Program-made: the position numbers and the translations under genes
NCBI GenBank assembly: GCA_019454045.1
Contig: SKCR01031823.1
Span: forward strand, 1-64,000
Direction: 5' to 3'
Origin: Zanthoxylum bungeanum
Taxonomy: Eukaryota; Streptophyta; Magnoliopsida; Sapindales; Rutaceae
Length of the DNA stretch: 64,000 bases
Shown here: positions 22,041 through 35,616 of the stretch, piece after piece
How positions within the stretch are numbered: position 1 is the stretch's first letter
How the letters are laid out: each line of letters begins with the position of its first letter
The notes under the pieces: generated by a model
Seen by the model: only the letters and a program-made list of their open reading frames with translations
Databases searched by the model: none
What the model was told of the DNA's origin: nothing

Positions 22041-23989
22041 TGTCCCAAGGAAAGATTAAGCATTCATGAAATACTATAAATGAATATATATAAAAGACTT
22101 GAAGCATGGCGGAATCATACTTACAAAGCTATGTGATGAAGAAGATGATCAAATGGTGGAAGCTCCAAGTGTTGGAAGATTCGGCCAAGAGGAGGAAGAA
22201 GACTTGAAGCTCCAAGCTCTTGTATTCCAAGCTCTTTGATGGTTTCCTATCACCTCTTTTGATCCCTTGCTTGTGCTAGCAAAAATGGAGAAATAGAAGA
22301 TCAAATCTTCCTTGCCCTTGTCAATGGAGTTCTCGGCAATTTTAGAGAGAGAGAGATTTTGTGTAAAGTCTTAATTGATCTTTTTTTACCAAAAATCAAT
22401 TTATATTTATGTTATAATTTATTAAATAAATAATAAATCTATGACATAAACCATGCAATGGCTTAGAGTGTCAAACACTCAAACTCCATGCAAAGCCTTT
22501 GAGTGTAATGCACACTATCACCATGCAATGCCTTAGAGTGTTTTGTACACTATTACATGCAATGCCTTATCAATAAAATAATGCATATAATGACAAGTGT
22601 CATGTGGGCCCCACACGTTCCCAATGAAAGTGGGCCCACGTCCACTCACGCGTTCGGGTTCGATATTTCCGAAATACCGAGCTAGCGTCGCGACGTTAAT
22701 TAAATCGGATTTAAATAAATAATCGCTCCTAGCGAAATTATTATTTACGTCGCTTACGAATTAATTCTAAATTAACTCGTATGCCCGAATTAAAATCTAA
22801 TTTTAATTTCGCGTCGAAATCGAATTTCGATTATTATATCGAATATAATAATTTTATCGATTAATTCCAAATTAATCGTTCTCTCTCTCTAAATTAGGCA
22901 CTTTATCCAAGATAAAGTTTCTCCGCAATTAATCCAAGATTAATTAAGTCCGAATCAATATCATAGGTGAATCTTCAGGAAGCGACCCAAGAGATCTCCG
23001 GATATTTTGGCAGTAAATACGGTCGTCGGATAATCCGAACACGTACGTACCTCGTACTACGTCTTTACCGATTTACAAGACAAGGTTGGCTTCTAGCAAA
23101 GCGCCATGCCTACCCAATTCTCCAGAAATATTCTTATAGGAATATAAGATCTGTATCAGGCGTAGTATACCGTTGTATTGCGTACATCGATCCAGTATCG
23201 GATGATCACATGCTAGGCCTGGGGCTGGAGATGTGTCTGCCCCGTACGAAACATATATCGGACATCAAGCAACTAGTCTCTTTAAATCGGACAATCCTGA
23301 CCTGTCATATTGTCCCGACGGTTGCAACCTTTTATAGAGTACTAGTTCTGTGTCCTGCGTGATCATCACCTCCATATGTCTGAAGCGATACTTCCATCTT
23401 GACATCACATCCAGTACACTACGATTCTCGATAAACCCAGAAGAGGTGTAAACAGAACCGGTTAAGGTCTCCAACCACCAAAACTAAAGTTTACCGATTG
23501 TCGCAAGTACTAGCGATGTAAGTCTCAGGTTAAGACATATACACCTACCCTGATGCGGCCTCCCATAGACACGTAGACATACTACCAATGGGATTCCGCG
23601 GGGTCTATCCAGAGCGAAGCTGTTTTCCGTACCATCGGTAAAACACAACCTCCTATCGCACTTGCATAAGTATCCAATACTTAATATATGAGAACTATGC
23701 CGTCGTGCCCTCACAACGTGCACAAGCGCAATACTAGTCTATTCCGCATTATCGATGTCCAGTCTCGATAATACTACGACTAGGGATATTTATGATTAAA
23801 CCTTTGGGACTGATACTGTCTCATATCATTCTCAGTCCAGGTACTAATCATATGGACTTTCGCCATTTATAAGTCAAAGTAAATAATATTACAAACGGCA
23901 AAAGGCAATTTCATTATCACATAGTTAATTTTGTACAATAATACAATATCATTTACAAACAGTGACGCTATGGGACATAATGTCTAACA
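22041..23989 (-). mobile_element. Nested copia LTR (minus) inside the D LTR
   Basis: A near-complete family LTR ending TGTCTAACA at 23989. Its other end starts at TGTCCCAAGG and lacks the usual first ~12 bases. No TSD is seen, and adjoining D LTR sequence is missing, so the insertion junction has been altered. It carries its own inverted-repeat array (22700-22930), including arms ATTATTATAT/ATATAATAAT at 22830-22852. Confidence 0.8.
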
Positions 23990-24758
23990 CTGCCCACCAT
24001 GGGCGTGAGAGGAGAAAGAAATGTAGGAGAGAGAGAGATAAATGTGTAATATTTTTGTTAAGCAAAAAATGGTAATATATTTTCCAAAAAAAATACCAAA
24101 TTTTTCCCTCCAAAAAGTCAAGCAATTAAAGCAATAAATGTTTGCCAACCACACACATCACTTGCCATCAATCAGTGAATAGTGACTGGTGTCAATCACT
24201 CAAAGTGAAAGACATCTATCACTTGATTGACGAATGATGTGACGCTAGAAGCGACTAGCGACTTGATGTTTGATTTGACTTGCGTGCCGCACTTGAATTC
24301 GAAATGCAAATGCGCTCGTAAATAATCTCGGGCTCGGGTTCGCTAATTCCAAATTAACGAATTTTTCGTTGCGTTGTAATTAAATCTAATTTAATTAAAT
24401 AATCATGCCTAGCATAATTACTATTAACGTCGCTAACGAATTAATTCTAAATTAATTCGTTCGCCCGAATTAAAATCTAATTTTAATTCCGCGTCGAAAT
24501 CCAATTTCATTTAATATATCGAATATATTAATTTATCTATTAATTCCAAATTAATCGTTATCTCTCTTTAATTGATATTTTATCCCAGATAAAATATCTT
24601 CTTAATTAATCCCAGATTAATTTTCTCTCTCATCTAATTAATCCGAGATTAATTAAAGTGCGAGTCATACGTCATCGGTGAATCTTTGGGAAGCGACCCA
24701 TGAGATCCCCGGATATGTTGGCAGTAAATTCGGTCGTTGGACTATCCGAACACGTAAG

Positions 24759-26843
24759 TGTTGGACAAAATGACCCATAGCGTCACTATTTGCACAGATC
24801 ATTGTGTTGTTGTAGCAAATTAACTATGTGACAAGGAAATTGCACTCTCATCATTTGTGATTATATCACCATAGATATATAAATGAAGAGAGGTCCCTAT
24901 GATTAGTTCCTGGACTGAGAATGATATGAGACAGTATCAGTCCCTGAAGGATTAATCATTAAATATCCCTAGCCGGAGTATTATCGAGACGGGACATCGA
25001 TAATGCGGAATAGGCTAGTATTGCACTTGTGCGCGTTGTGAGGGCACAACAGCATAGTTCTCATATATATAAGTATTGGATACTTATGCAAGTGTGATAG
25101 GAGGTCGTGTTTCACCGATGGTACGGGAAACAGCTTCGCTCTGGATAGACCCCTCGGAATCCCATTGGTATTATGACTATGTGTCTATGGGAGGCCGAAA
25201 TCAAGGTAGGTGTGTATAGTCTTAACCTGAGACTTACATCGCTAATACTTATGATAATCGGTAGACTTTGGTCTTGGTGGTACAGGGCTTTAACCGGTTC
25301 TGCGTACACCACTTCTGGGTTTATCAGAGAGTCGTAGTGTATTGGGTGTGATGTCAAGACGGAAGTATCACTTCAGTCATATTGGAGATGATGTCACGCA
25401 GGATACGGTACTAGTGCTCTTGAGTGTTGCGCAACCAATCGGGATATTGTGACCAGGTCATGAATATCCGATTATAGAGACTATATTACCAAACATCCGA
25501 CATGTGCTTCGGACGGGGCAGACACTTATCCAGATCTATATATACACTTATCCGATACTGGGCCGATATACACAATACTACGGTATACTACGCTTGATAC
25601 AGATCTATATATTCCTGTAAGAATATTTCTGGAGAATTGGGTAGGCATGGCGCTTTGCTAGAAGCCAACCTTGTCTTGTAAATCGGTATAAACGTAGTAC
25701 GAGGTGCTTACGTGTTTGGATAATCCGACGACCGTATTTACTGCCAACATATCTGAAGATCTCATGGGTCACTTCCTGAAGATTCACCGATGATGTATAA
25801 CTCGCACTTTAATTAATCTGGGATTAATTGGAAGAGAGAGAAAATTAATCTGGGATTAATTGCGGAGATATTTTATCTGGGATAAAATATTAATTAAAGA
25901 GAGAGAAAGATTAATTTGGAATTAATCGATAAAATAATATATTTGATATATTATTAGAAATTGGATTTCAACGCGGAATTAAAATTAGATTTAATTCGGG
26001 CGAACGAATTAATTTAGAATTAATTCATTAGCGATGTGAATAGTGATTTCACTAGGCGTAATCATTTAATTACGACGCGACGGAAAATTCGTTAATTTGG
26101 AATTAGCGAACCCGAGCCCGGGATTATTTGCGAGCGCATTCGCATTTCGAATTCGAGTGCGGCACGCAAGTCAAATCGTGCATCAAATCGCTAGTCACAT
26201 CAAGCGTCAAATCAAATGTCACTTTGAGTGATGTGACATGTTGTCACTTGATTTGAGTGATTGATGTAGAAGTTGAAAAAGCAACATTTGCTTTTTACTT
26301 TTTGACTTTTGAATTAAAGTAATATATATGTTTTATTTAATTAACTTGGTAAATATAAAAACATATATATTAAAGTTTTATCTTCTCTCTCTCACATGCA
26401 AGACATACGGTCTTCTTCTTTTCCCTCTCTTTTCTTCTCCCTCTCATTCACGGCTTCACTGCCGATTTTCTTCTCCCAAAATTCTGGCTTGACCGAAATT
26501 TTGAGAAGCAAATGAAGAAGAATAGTGCTAGCACACACATGGGTTATATTATGGTGATAGGGAAACGAATTTGTGAGCTTGGATTTTTTTTTAAAGCTTG
26601 AAGCTTGGAGCTTCCATGGAGTCCATCCATGGCCGAATCTTGGAGAGACAAGAAGGACCAAAACCGAGCAGTCCAGCAGCACAAGGAGCTCTATTACCGC
26701 GAGTTTGAGAAGCTTGAAGGCTTGTATTCTTCATTTCATCAAAACCCATCAATGTGAGTATGAATTCCGCCTTACTCCTTGGTTGTATTCAACTCGTTTT
26801 TATGCATGATTGATGATTCTTGGGACTTGATTGAAACTCAACA
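24759..26843 (+). mobile_element. Solo copia LTR (plus) inside the D LTR
   Basis: Starts TGTTGGACAAAATGACCC and ends AACTCAACA, flanked by GTAAG on both sides (24754-24758 and 26844-26848). It is opposite in orientation to the D LTR it interrupts. TATA box at about 24873; inverted-repeat array at about 25808-26030. Confidence 0.93.
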
Positions 26844-27793
26844 GTAAGTACCTAGTACTACGTCTTACCGATTTACAAGACAAGGTTGGCTTCTATCAAA
26901 GCGTCATGCCTACCCAATTCTCCAGAAATATCCTTACAGGAATAAAGGATCTATATCAGGCGTAGTATACGTAGTATAGAGTATTTCTGTCCAGTATCGG
27001 ATGATCACGTGCTAGGCCTGGGGCTGGAATTGTGTCTTCCCCGTACGAAGCACATGTCGGATGTCTGGTAACTAGTCTCTATAATCGAATAAACATGACC
27101 TTGTCATTTTATCCCTATGACTGCAGTACTTAAGAGTACTAGTACCGTATCCTACGTGACCATCATCTCGGAATGACTGGAGTGACACTTCCGTCTTGAC
27201 ATCACACCCAACACACTACGATTCTCAATATACCCAGCATTGGCGTACACAGAACCTGTTAAAGCCCTGGACGACCGCAACCAAAGTATATTGATTGTCG
27301 CAAGTATTAGCGGTGCAAGTCTCAGGTTAAGACCAAATACACCTACCCTGATTTCGGACTTCCATAGACACATAGTCATACTACCAATGGAATTCCGATA
27401 GGGTCTATCCAGAGCGAAGCTGTTTCCTGTACCATCGGTAAAACACAACCTCCTACTACACTTGCATGAGTATCCTATACCCAAATATATGAGAACTATG
27501 CCATTGTGCCATCAAAATGTGCACAAGTGTAATACTAGTCTTTTACGCATTTATCGATGTCCAATCTCGACAATGCTCTGACTAGGGATATTTAATGATT
27601 TATCCTTCGTTGACTGATACTGTCTCATATCATTCTCCGTCCAGGAACAAATCATATGGACCTCCTATCATTATACATCTAGGTGATATAATCACAAATC
27701 ATAAGAGTGAAATCTCATTTGTCACATAGTTAATTTGTACAACAACACCATGATCTGGACAAATAGTGACGTATGGGTCATAATTGTCCAAAA

Positions 27794-27807
27794 ATCTCCC
27801 ACTTGGC
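27794..27807 (-). promoter_or_regulatory. Polypurine tract of Copia D
   Basis: GCCAAGTGGGAGAT on the minus strand next to the D 3' LTR. Confidence 0.85.
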
Positions 27808-28039
27808 CTATAGCCAGTCCCTCAAGTGTCTTACACCCGAACTATGTACGGTTGGCTCAAATTGCTGAGAAATGCTTTCGTCAGCGGATTTGCATGATTA
27901 TCGTCTGATGCGATTTATACGATCATCACAACGCCACGATGTATGATCCGAACGAATCAAATGAATAGTCGAAGTATGTATCTGGATTGTTGATGAGACC
28001 ATTAATTCTTTAGCATGTGCTGACGCCTAGCTCAGCTGC

Positions 28040-28200
28040 TAACATAACTATATCTAATCTAATTAGATTTGTTTATCGACCTAGAAGGCTTCTATTTCCG
28101 CCTCAGCTGTAGCAATAACCCGCTTTTGTTGTTTATTCGGTAACAGTATCTTGCTTGGAAGATTTCCAGCTCACTGTTCTGTTATTCAAACTGTATAGTA
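28040..28200 (-). pseudogene. Copia D RNase H remnant
   Basis: Minus-strand homologue of A 3375-3580. WKSS.QDTV and the alanine-rich AEAE...A block are readable in broken frames. Contains the inverted repeat 28052-28068. Confidence 0.65.
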
Positions 28201-28639
28201 CCATTTGCGACTTATAGTCGTCTTATCGGTTTAGGAAACTTGCTATAGTGATCCCAATCACTTCAAGTTCTCATTCTTCATAGACTAAGACAACATTCTT
28301 AGTTCTCTAAGATACTAACGGATGATCTTAATATCAATCCAGTGACAATCACTTGGATTGGCCTGTTTGTGACTTCATATGCTCAAAGCGTATGAGACAC
28401 CATGTAACGTATATTTTTCAATGTACGAATTCTCGGAGAGTTTTTCATGAAAGCCAAGCTTTCACCGATCGTTATTTTGGGAATATCATTTCCAAGAAAT
28501 GACATATTATCATTATTTATAGGACATCCATTATCAGTGTGCTCCCACTAACCCTCTTATATACACAAGAATCATTTTCGTTTTGAATTAAACCATAAAC
28601 TATTTATGATTACATCAAAACAATAATTCCAAGAAACTA

Positions 28640-29110
28640 ATGCTTGCTTCAATCCAAACATGGATCGAATAACCTGCAAAACTTGTTTGCTAGTTTTGGT
28701 ACGACAAAACCGGCAGGATGTTGCAAACATCCTCCGAAAGGTTTCCTTTTCAGGAAAGTGATTTTCCTGTTAAGCTGACATATTTCATAAATGAAACATG
28801 CAGCAATAGCAAGCATTATCCAAATGGATATACCGTGGCAACAGGTAAAAGGTTTTGTCGTAATCAACACAATGTTGATAACGATACATTTCCGCTACAA
28901 GCCTAGCTTAGTACGTTGGTATGTTGCCTTCTATGTATGTCTTCCTTGAAGACTTATAAGTACCAATAGGCACAATGCCTTGCGGTAATCAACTACTATC
29001 CAAACTTGCTGATATACATGGAATCCATTTTGGACTCATGACACTTTGTCATGATTAGGGAGTCGATACCTTGTATCACTTCCTCATACGTAGTCAGTTG
29101 GTATACCTCA
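28640..29110 (-). pseudogene. Copia D reverse transcriptase remnant
   Basis: The minus-strand frame 28870-28649 includes IWIMLAIAACFIYEICQL, then AFLKRKPFGGCLQHPAGFVVPK: the IR.LLAIAA..YEI.QMDVKTAFLNG and QP.GFV blocks. The upstream (minus) part near 28860-29110 holds relics of the YKARLVA and LWQ.A blocks. Several frameshifts. Confidence 0.8.
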
Positions 29111-29599
29111 AAAGATTGACATCTTTATGAGGTGAGATCAGAAGCCCATACCCCAAGTTATTTTCTGACTCTCTCCGACTTACGCGGTTCTTGTGTATTC
29201 GAAGATTAATGGTAATAGTTTCATCCTTGATGAACTATTTGTGTTCCATTAAGATTCGGTGCCTGGAACCGTATTACTCCGATTTTCATCGAGTTTTACT
29301 ATCCTCCCACTTACCACTGCATATCGATATTCCTCTTAGGAAAACCGCATGGTGAGCAACAATTACATTGTTCTCATGTGAGTTGTATAAGTACTATACT
29401 TATGGTATCCCTAGGATAACCTACATTGGCACTTATCCAATTTGGGTTTTTGTTTGGTATCATCCAAACATATGCCTAGCATTCCAAATTTTCAGGAGAG
29501 AAACCCGGTTTCTTTCCGTTCATATCTAATATGAAATCAATCAAACAGATTTTTATGGAACCTTATTCTAATAAGTTCTTGCACTGTTTAAATCTTATC

Positions 29600-30010
29600 C
29601 GTTGAAGGAAATGGTAGCTCAGAGCGACTCATGATTAACCTTATCATGTCCAACAAAATTCGGTTACTCTGTTGGGACACACCGTCAAATTGACGTGTTC
29701 CGAGAGGAGTCCTCATTGAAAGAATACTTTACTCTTTCAAGTATATAAGAAACTTATTGCTTAAGTATTTTCCATTACGGTCTTACCGTGACGGTTATAA
29801 TACTATAGCCGATCTGTTTGTCTATTTCGTGTCGAAACTTAAAAGTTTTCATTTTTGTTCTTCAAAAGAAACACATAACCATTACGTGATGCCACATCCG
29901 TAAAGGTCACGAAATATTCATATCCACTTCTAGCCTAGCTAGACATGGGCCCACTTGCTTCACTATGAACTAGGGCTAACAGATCTGTGGCATTTTCACT
30001 TTTACCAAGT
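29600..30010 (-). pseudogene. Copia D integrase remnant
   Basis: Minus-strand homologue of A 1556-1960. The EYF..TPLGTRQ-like segment is near 29740-29690 and the GP....L block near 29960. Frames are broken. Confidence 0.6.
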
Positions 30011-30599
30011 AAAGGTGTTATAGGCACATTGCCCAATAAACTAGATTCGTAGACTTTATTTGATTAGGATCAAATCAGTCCTAGTACCCACTCTTCAAAA
30101 GTGTGGATATACGAGTCTTGTTTGATTGTGTCCCAGACAACAATGCCACTTATGTTTCTTCTGATCAAATCAGTTCGATCTATTTGTTTGTCATGTTATA
30201 TTTTTGAGATTTATTTATATTCAAAATATAAATACTGTTATTCACATCTAATGTGTTTATCTCAATATCATCTTTATATAATAAAACACTTTAGTGTTCT
30301 AGAATATAAAGGTTCACCCGCAGCGGGTCAAACACTGATATAGAGATAATGTATCTAGTCAAACTAGTTACATTATAACAGTTTCCAAATTTAGGTACAC
30401 ACCCGAAGGGTAGTTCCTAAAATTAGGTATCTACGGTTAAAACAGCGACTTTCGTCCCGTTTCCAATTCGCAGATAAATCTCAACTGAAGTCAGTATCCT
30501 GCTCATAGCAGATTCTGATCATCAATACATATTTATGTACCACACTAAGTATCTAAAATCCAATTTTAATACTAGTAGTGAACATAATGTTGACAAACA

Positions 30600-30860
30600 T
30601 ATTTGAAGTCAGAGCCTTGCTCGTCTTCAATTCCTTCATGTCTGCTTTGTCCAAACGGCAGTCACGCTTCCGCGATCCCGTTTGCCACATTTAGGCAGAC
30701 ATTTTGGGATATGTCTTTTATCTTCCCAGAAGATTATAATGATTTTTCCTTTGCCCGTTTCAACACTCCAGAAGCCTTTGGCCAAGCCTTGGCCTTCTAG
30801 AATATCGAAGTAAAGTGCTCCTTGCGCTACTTGCCTATTGCAAACTTTGACTTTATCTCA
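30600..30860 (-). pseudogene. Copia D gag zinc-knuckle region remnant
   Basis: On the minus strand about 30710-30650 reads C..C...G.RGS..RDC-like, a decayed CCHC knuckle, preceded by a basic, lysine-containing stretch. Homologous to C 19640-19910. Confidence 0.55.
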
Positions 30861-33541
30861 TTGAGAATAGTCATTAACTCTCCAAGAGTTATTATTGCAA
30901 TTTAGTACTTCTAAAATCTAAAAATAGATTTATGAAGATCCTTCAATTTTGTATCATACTTTAAGGATCTAATCCTTAGTTCTGATTCAGAAATTAAGGA
31001 GTCTATTGCGACAAGCTTAATGGATTAAGCACTTAAGTTATCATTACATGATCTTCCAAAGATTATGCTCACTATTTGCTTAACTCCGGGCTTAGGCTAA
31101 TATGTTATTTTATCAAATAAAGTAACTTATTATTTTCCAGGACCATCCTGAAAATTTATTCCCAATTTGAAAATTAAACCATTTAAATACATTTTCCCTA
31201 GGATTATGTTTTAAATGTCAATCTTTCAATTATATCTTGATTTAATAGTCCAACTATTTAATCAACGATTAAGGTACTATTTATTATAATGATTACAATA
31301 GTCCAACTATTTAATCAACTATAATTAATAGATTAAAATCAATTATATTGATTACTATAATCCAATTATAAAATCAACTATAAATGAATAGTTTGAATAT
31401 AGTCCAACTATTTATTAAAAACAACATTTAAATATTAGTCCAACTAACATTTAATTTATTTGACGAATGATATTTGAATGAGCGCGTATGGCAAGTAATT
31501 AAACGAATATTGCAAATTCAATTGCCTCCCACTATTTTTCGGCGAGCCTCTAACCCTCTGTCGAGTACTCGGGAAACCGTGTTTCCTAGTGGGCTAGGAT
31601 CCCGTTAAATATCACACAATCTTGACTTTGGCCAACAAATTGTATGATAATTAACTAGGTAGATCTCTAAGATCGATTGGATCCAATCCAATTCCTAGAT
31701 CCGGTAGGGGGACATCCAAGTCCGAAACATATATCTTATATATGCCAATACATCCAATGTATTACCTAACCTTTTTCCTGAATCAACTAAGCCTTGGCTT
31801 TGGCACAACAAACTTAGTGATCCCAGTTAAGCGCGACCCATTGACCATGGAAAGCTTCGTAATCAATGTCGATGGACAAGAAGTGGTCTTGACTTTGGCC
31901 AACAAACCACAACTTGGACAAGACACCAATATGGAACAAAGCCTCGTGATTCAAACACATCCTCGACGGACAAAGGCCTTGACTTTGGCCAACAAGCCAA
32001 TGCCAGTCTTGGATCTTGAGTGAGAATCACTCAATGGAAGGAAAAACGCTTAATATTTTGCAAGGGTTTTTCGAATGCAAATTGGCAACCAATTTATTAT
32101 CTTTGTTAAGGTCTCATCATCATACACCCTTAAACATGCATTCTAAACACATAATAAAGCGCGTATTTAAAATAATAATGATATGTGGATGGATACTTTA
32201 CACATTGATCCTAGATCAAATCTCTCATTTTCTCTCTCCCGCTAGCACAAGTATTACTTCTACCCGTTACACTACACTTCTAAAGAAACCTCATTTACAT
32301 TGAGGGGAATAGGTGAGAAGAGAATACAAAGAATAAGGAGGTATAAGGCTGGACACGCAGGTCCAATTAATAAATCAAATTTATTACAATAATTTCTAAA
32401 ATTGTCCCACCCATCTAATATCCATCCGATATACATTATTCATGCATCGCAACCATGTATTCACACAAGCATGTTATCAATCAATCTAATCAAATTAATT
32501 AATCTGATAATTAGTGATCATCCAATGTTCAAACAACGATTTGATTTTGCTCGAGTCAAACTCGTTTTGCGAATAAGTACTCAAAGTACGAATTCTCGAA
32601 TTAAATTAACTACAACATTAAATCCAATTTAAATTGTATTAATTCTAATTCACTATTTAATTCCAAATTAAAATTACACTTTAATAATAACCTTTTACGA
32701 CTTAAATTCAAATTTAATCGTTACGGGTCTCAAAGCCCGATTAACGTCCAACGTCAATTTAATTAAAGTCCAATGGGCTTTTAATTAATTTCTTTAAGGC
32801 GTGGACTTTTGGTCAACTCGGGTCAAACCGAATAACCAAAATCCAATCCGGGATTACCCCATAAGCCCAGAAATCAATTTTGGCCCATTAGGCCCAATTA
32901 AACTTTAAAGGTCCATTAAGTCGCATTTGGGCTTTATGGAGGCGTTTTGGGCCCAATTGGATCCAACCAATTTAGCCTAAACCCAACTTGGTACAACCAA
33001 GCCCAATAAGCCCAATTACAACACAAAAGCCCAAATCCAATTTAAGGCCCAATTAATTAAATACAAAAAATCCAATTTCACATTTAATAACCTAAAGTGT
33101 ATATCATGATTAATCACCCAAATTAACATTTCTAAAACATCAATTTATACAATTAATCATGCTCATTTACATCAATTAGTGTCCAACACATTTTGATCAA
33201 AAATCAAACCCAATCATGCTTCAAAGTCTCGGCTTTTATAAGGGAATTTTAAATCGATTTCGATTTCAATCCAATGAATCCACAATCAACATTAAATCAA
33301 AATCCCGATGATTCAACTCATCCAATGATCAAAAATCAAAAATCCAAGACAAATTAGGGCACTTGTATTCGGCCAAGCCCAAATATTTGGGGAAAATTGT
33401 TCCAAAAACATTTTAATCAAATTGATCCAATCAATCATCAATTAAACATGTATTAAGCATACTCAAACATCCAATTCATTCAAATCATGCTCAAAATCAT
33501 TTTACCCAAATTTTAGCCCTAAACATTTCATGCTTTAACCT
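30861..33541 (-). other. Copia D gag N-terminus and long leader, no intact frame
   Basis: About 30900-31700 is decayed gag-side sequence shared with A and C. It includes a TAATAGT/ACTATTTA inverted-repeat run at 31250-31450. From 31620 to 32010 the word CTTGACTTTGGCCAACAA recurs (about 31621, 31889, 31979, variant 31793). 32340-33540 is an AT-rich leader with many GGCCCAATTAA-type words. No coding frame is supported. Confidence 0.5.
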
Positions 33542-33542
33542 T

Positions 33543-33554
33543 GCTCTGATACCA
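33543..33554 (-). promoter_or_regulatory. PBS of Copia D (initiator Met tRNA type)
   Basis: TGGTATCAGAGC on the minus strand, one base inside the 5' LTR. It is complementary to the 3' end of plant initiator Met tRNA, the usual copia primer. Confidence 0.9.
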
Positions 33555-33555
33555 T

Positions 33556-35611
33556 TGTTGGTTTCTATTAAAGTCCTAAGATCATAAACAAGCATGAAAT
33601 ATGTGCGAATAAATCAACGAGTTGTGGAATACTCACATCAATCGGTTAAGCGACGCGGAGGCAACAAAAATCAAATTCTGCCTCTTTCGACTGTCACAGT
33701 AGTTCACTGCCACTGCCTCCAAGTTCGGCCATGGGTGCTCCTTCATCAAGCTCCAAGCTTCGTCAACGATTCCTGGCTGATGGGTGGACTTCCCTATCAC
33801 CTTCGCATGTCTCTCACGGAGTGCTAGCTTTGTGATTTTGCACAAAAATCACCACTTTTGGCTTTCCATTGCTCGGTTTCTTTCTTGACAGAAAACAGAA
33901 GCATTAACTGCCCACCATGGGCGTGAGAGGTGAAAGAAATGGAGAGAGAGAGAGATAAATATTGTAATAGTTTGTTAAGAAAAAAATGGTAATATATTTC
34001 CAAAACAAATACCAAATTTTTCCCTCCAAAAAGTCAAGCAATTAAAGCAATAAATGCTTGCCAACCACACACATCACTTGCCATCAATCAGTGAATAGTG
34101 ACTGGCATCAATCACTCAAAGTGAAAGACATCTATCACTTGATTGACGAATGATGTGACGCTAGAAGCGACTAGCGATTTGATGCTTGATTTGACTTGCG
34201 TGCCGCACTCGAATTTGGTGCGCTCGAAAATAATCTCGGGCTTAGGTTCGCTAATTCCAAATTAACGAATTTTTCGTTGCGTCGTAATTAAATCTAATTT
34301 AATTAAATAATCATGCCTAGCATAATTACTATTCACGTCGCTAAAGAATTAATTCTAAATTAATTCGTTCGCCCAAATTAAAATCTAATTTTAACTCCGC
34401 GTCGAAATCCAATTTCATTTAATCTATCACATATATTAATTTATCGATTAATTCCAAATTAATCGTTATCTCTCTTTAATTGATATTTTATCCCAGATAA
34501 AATATCTTCGTAATTAATCCCATATTTTTTCTCTCTCATCTAATTAATCCCAGATTAATTAAAGTGCGAGTCATACGTCATCAGTTAATCTTTGGGAAAC
34601 GACCCATGAGATCCCAGGATATGTTGGCAGTAAATTCGGTTTTTCGGACTATCCGAACACGTAAGTACCTAGTACTACATCTTACCGATTTACAAGACAA
34701 GGTTGGCTTCTAGCAAAGCGTCATGCCTACCCAATTCTCCAGAAATATACTTACAGGAATAAAGGATCTATATCAGGCGTAGTATATGTAGTATTGCGTA
34801 TTTATGTCCAGTATCGGATGATCACGTGCTAGGCCTGGGGCTGGAATTATGTCTGCCCCGTACGAAGCACATCGGATCTGGTGTCTGGTAACTAGTCTCT
34901 ATAATCGGATAAACATGACCTTGTCATTTATCTCGATGACTGCAGTACTTAAAAGTACTAGTACCGTATCCTACGTGACCATCATCTCCATATGACTGGA
35001 GTGACACTTCCATTTGACATCACACACACCTACACACTACGATTCTCAATATACCCCATTGGCGTACACAGAACCTGTTAAAGCCCTGTATGACCACAAC
35101 CAAAGTATATTGATTGTCGCAAGTATTAGTGGTGCAAGTCTCAGGTTAAGACCAAATACACCTACCCTGATTTCGGACTTCCATAGACACATAGTCATAC
35201 TACCAATGGAATTCTGAAGGGGTCTATCCAGAGCGAAGCTGTTTCCCGTACCATCGGTAAAACACAACCTCCTACTACACTTGCATGAGTATCCTATACC
35301 CAAATATATGAGAACTATGATGTTGTGCCCTCACAACGCGCACAAGTGTAATACTACTCTTTTACGTATTTATCGATGTCCAATCTCGACAATGCTCTGA
35401 CTTGGGATATTTAATGATTTATCATTCGTGGACTCATACTGTCTCATATCATTCTCCATCCAGGAACAAATCATATGGACCTCCTGTCATTTATACATCT
35501 AGGTGATCTAATCACAAATGATAATAGTGCAATCTCATTTGTCACATAGTTAATTTGTACAACACCATGATCTATACAAATAGTGACGCTATGGGTCATA
35601 ATTGTCCAACA
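33556..35611 (-). repeat. 5' LTR of Copia D (2056 bp)
   Basis: Plus-strand reading TGTTGGTTTC ... TTGTCCAACA. Uninterrupted counterpart of the split left LTR. Inverted-repeat array at about 34270-34560. Confidence 0.93.
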
Positions 35612-35616
35612 AAACA

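Larger units (their letters stand above)
21753..27793 (-). repeat. 3' LTR of Copia D, split by two nested LTRs
   Basis: Three pieces (21753-22040, 23990-24753 and 26849-27793) align in order with the right LTR 33556-35611. About 60 bp equivalent to 33840-33907 is missing at the first nested junction. The end reads GTCCAAAA rather than GTCCAACA. Confidence 0.88.
21753..35611 (-). mobile_element. Copia element D, full length with two LTRs
   Basis: A complete minus-strand copia element: 3' LTR at left (21753-27793, with two nested LTRs), internal region 27794-33555, 5' LTR at right (33556-35611). TSD AAACC (21748-21752) and AAACA (35612-35616) differ by one base. The empty-site sequence is seen in the 3' LTR of E (42449-42470), which confirms the insertion point. 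Pol is decayed throughout. Confidence 0.95.

Noticed and set aside
33543..33554. Possible tRNA gene fragment (initiator Met 3' end)
   Set aside because: Only the 12-base primer-binding match next to an LTR; no tRNA arms. The same holds for 37350 and 58866.
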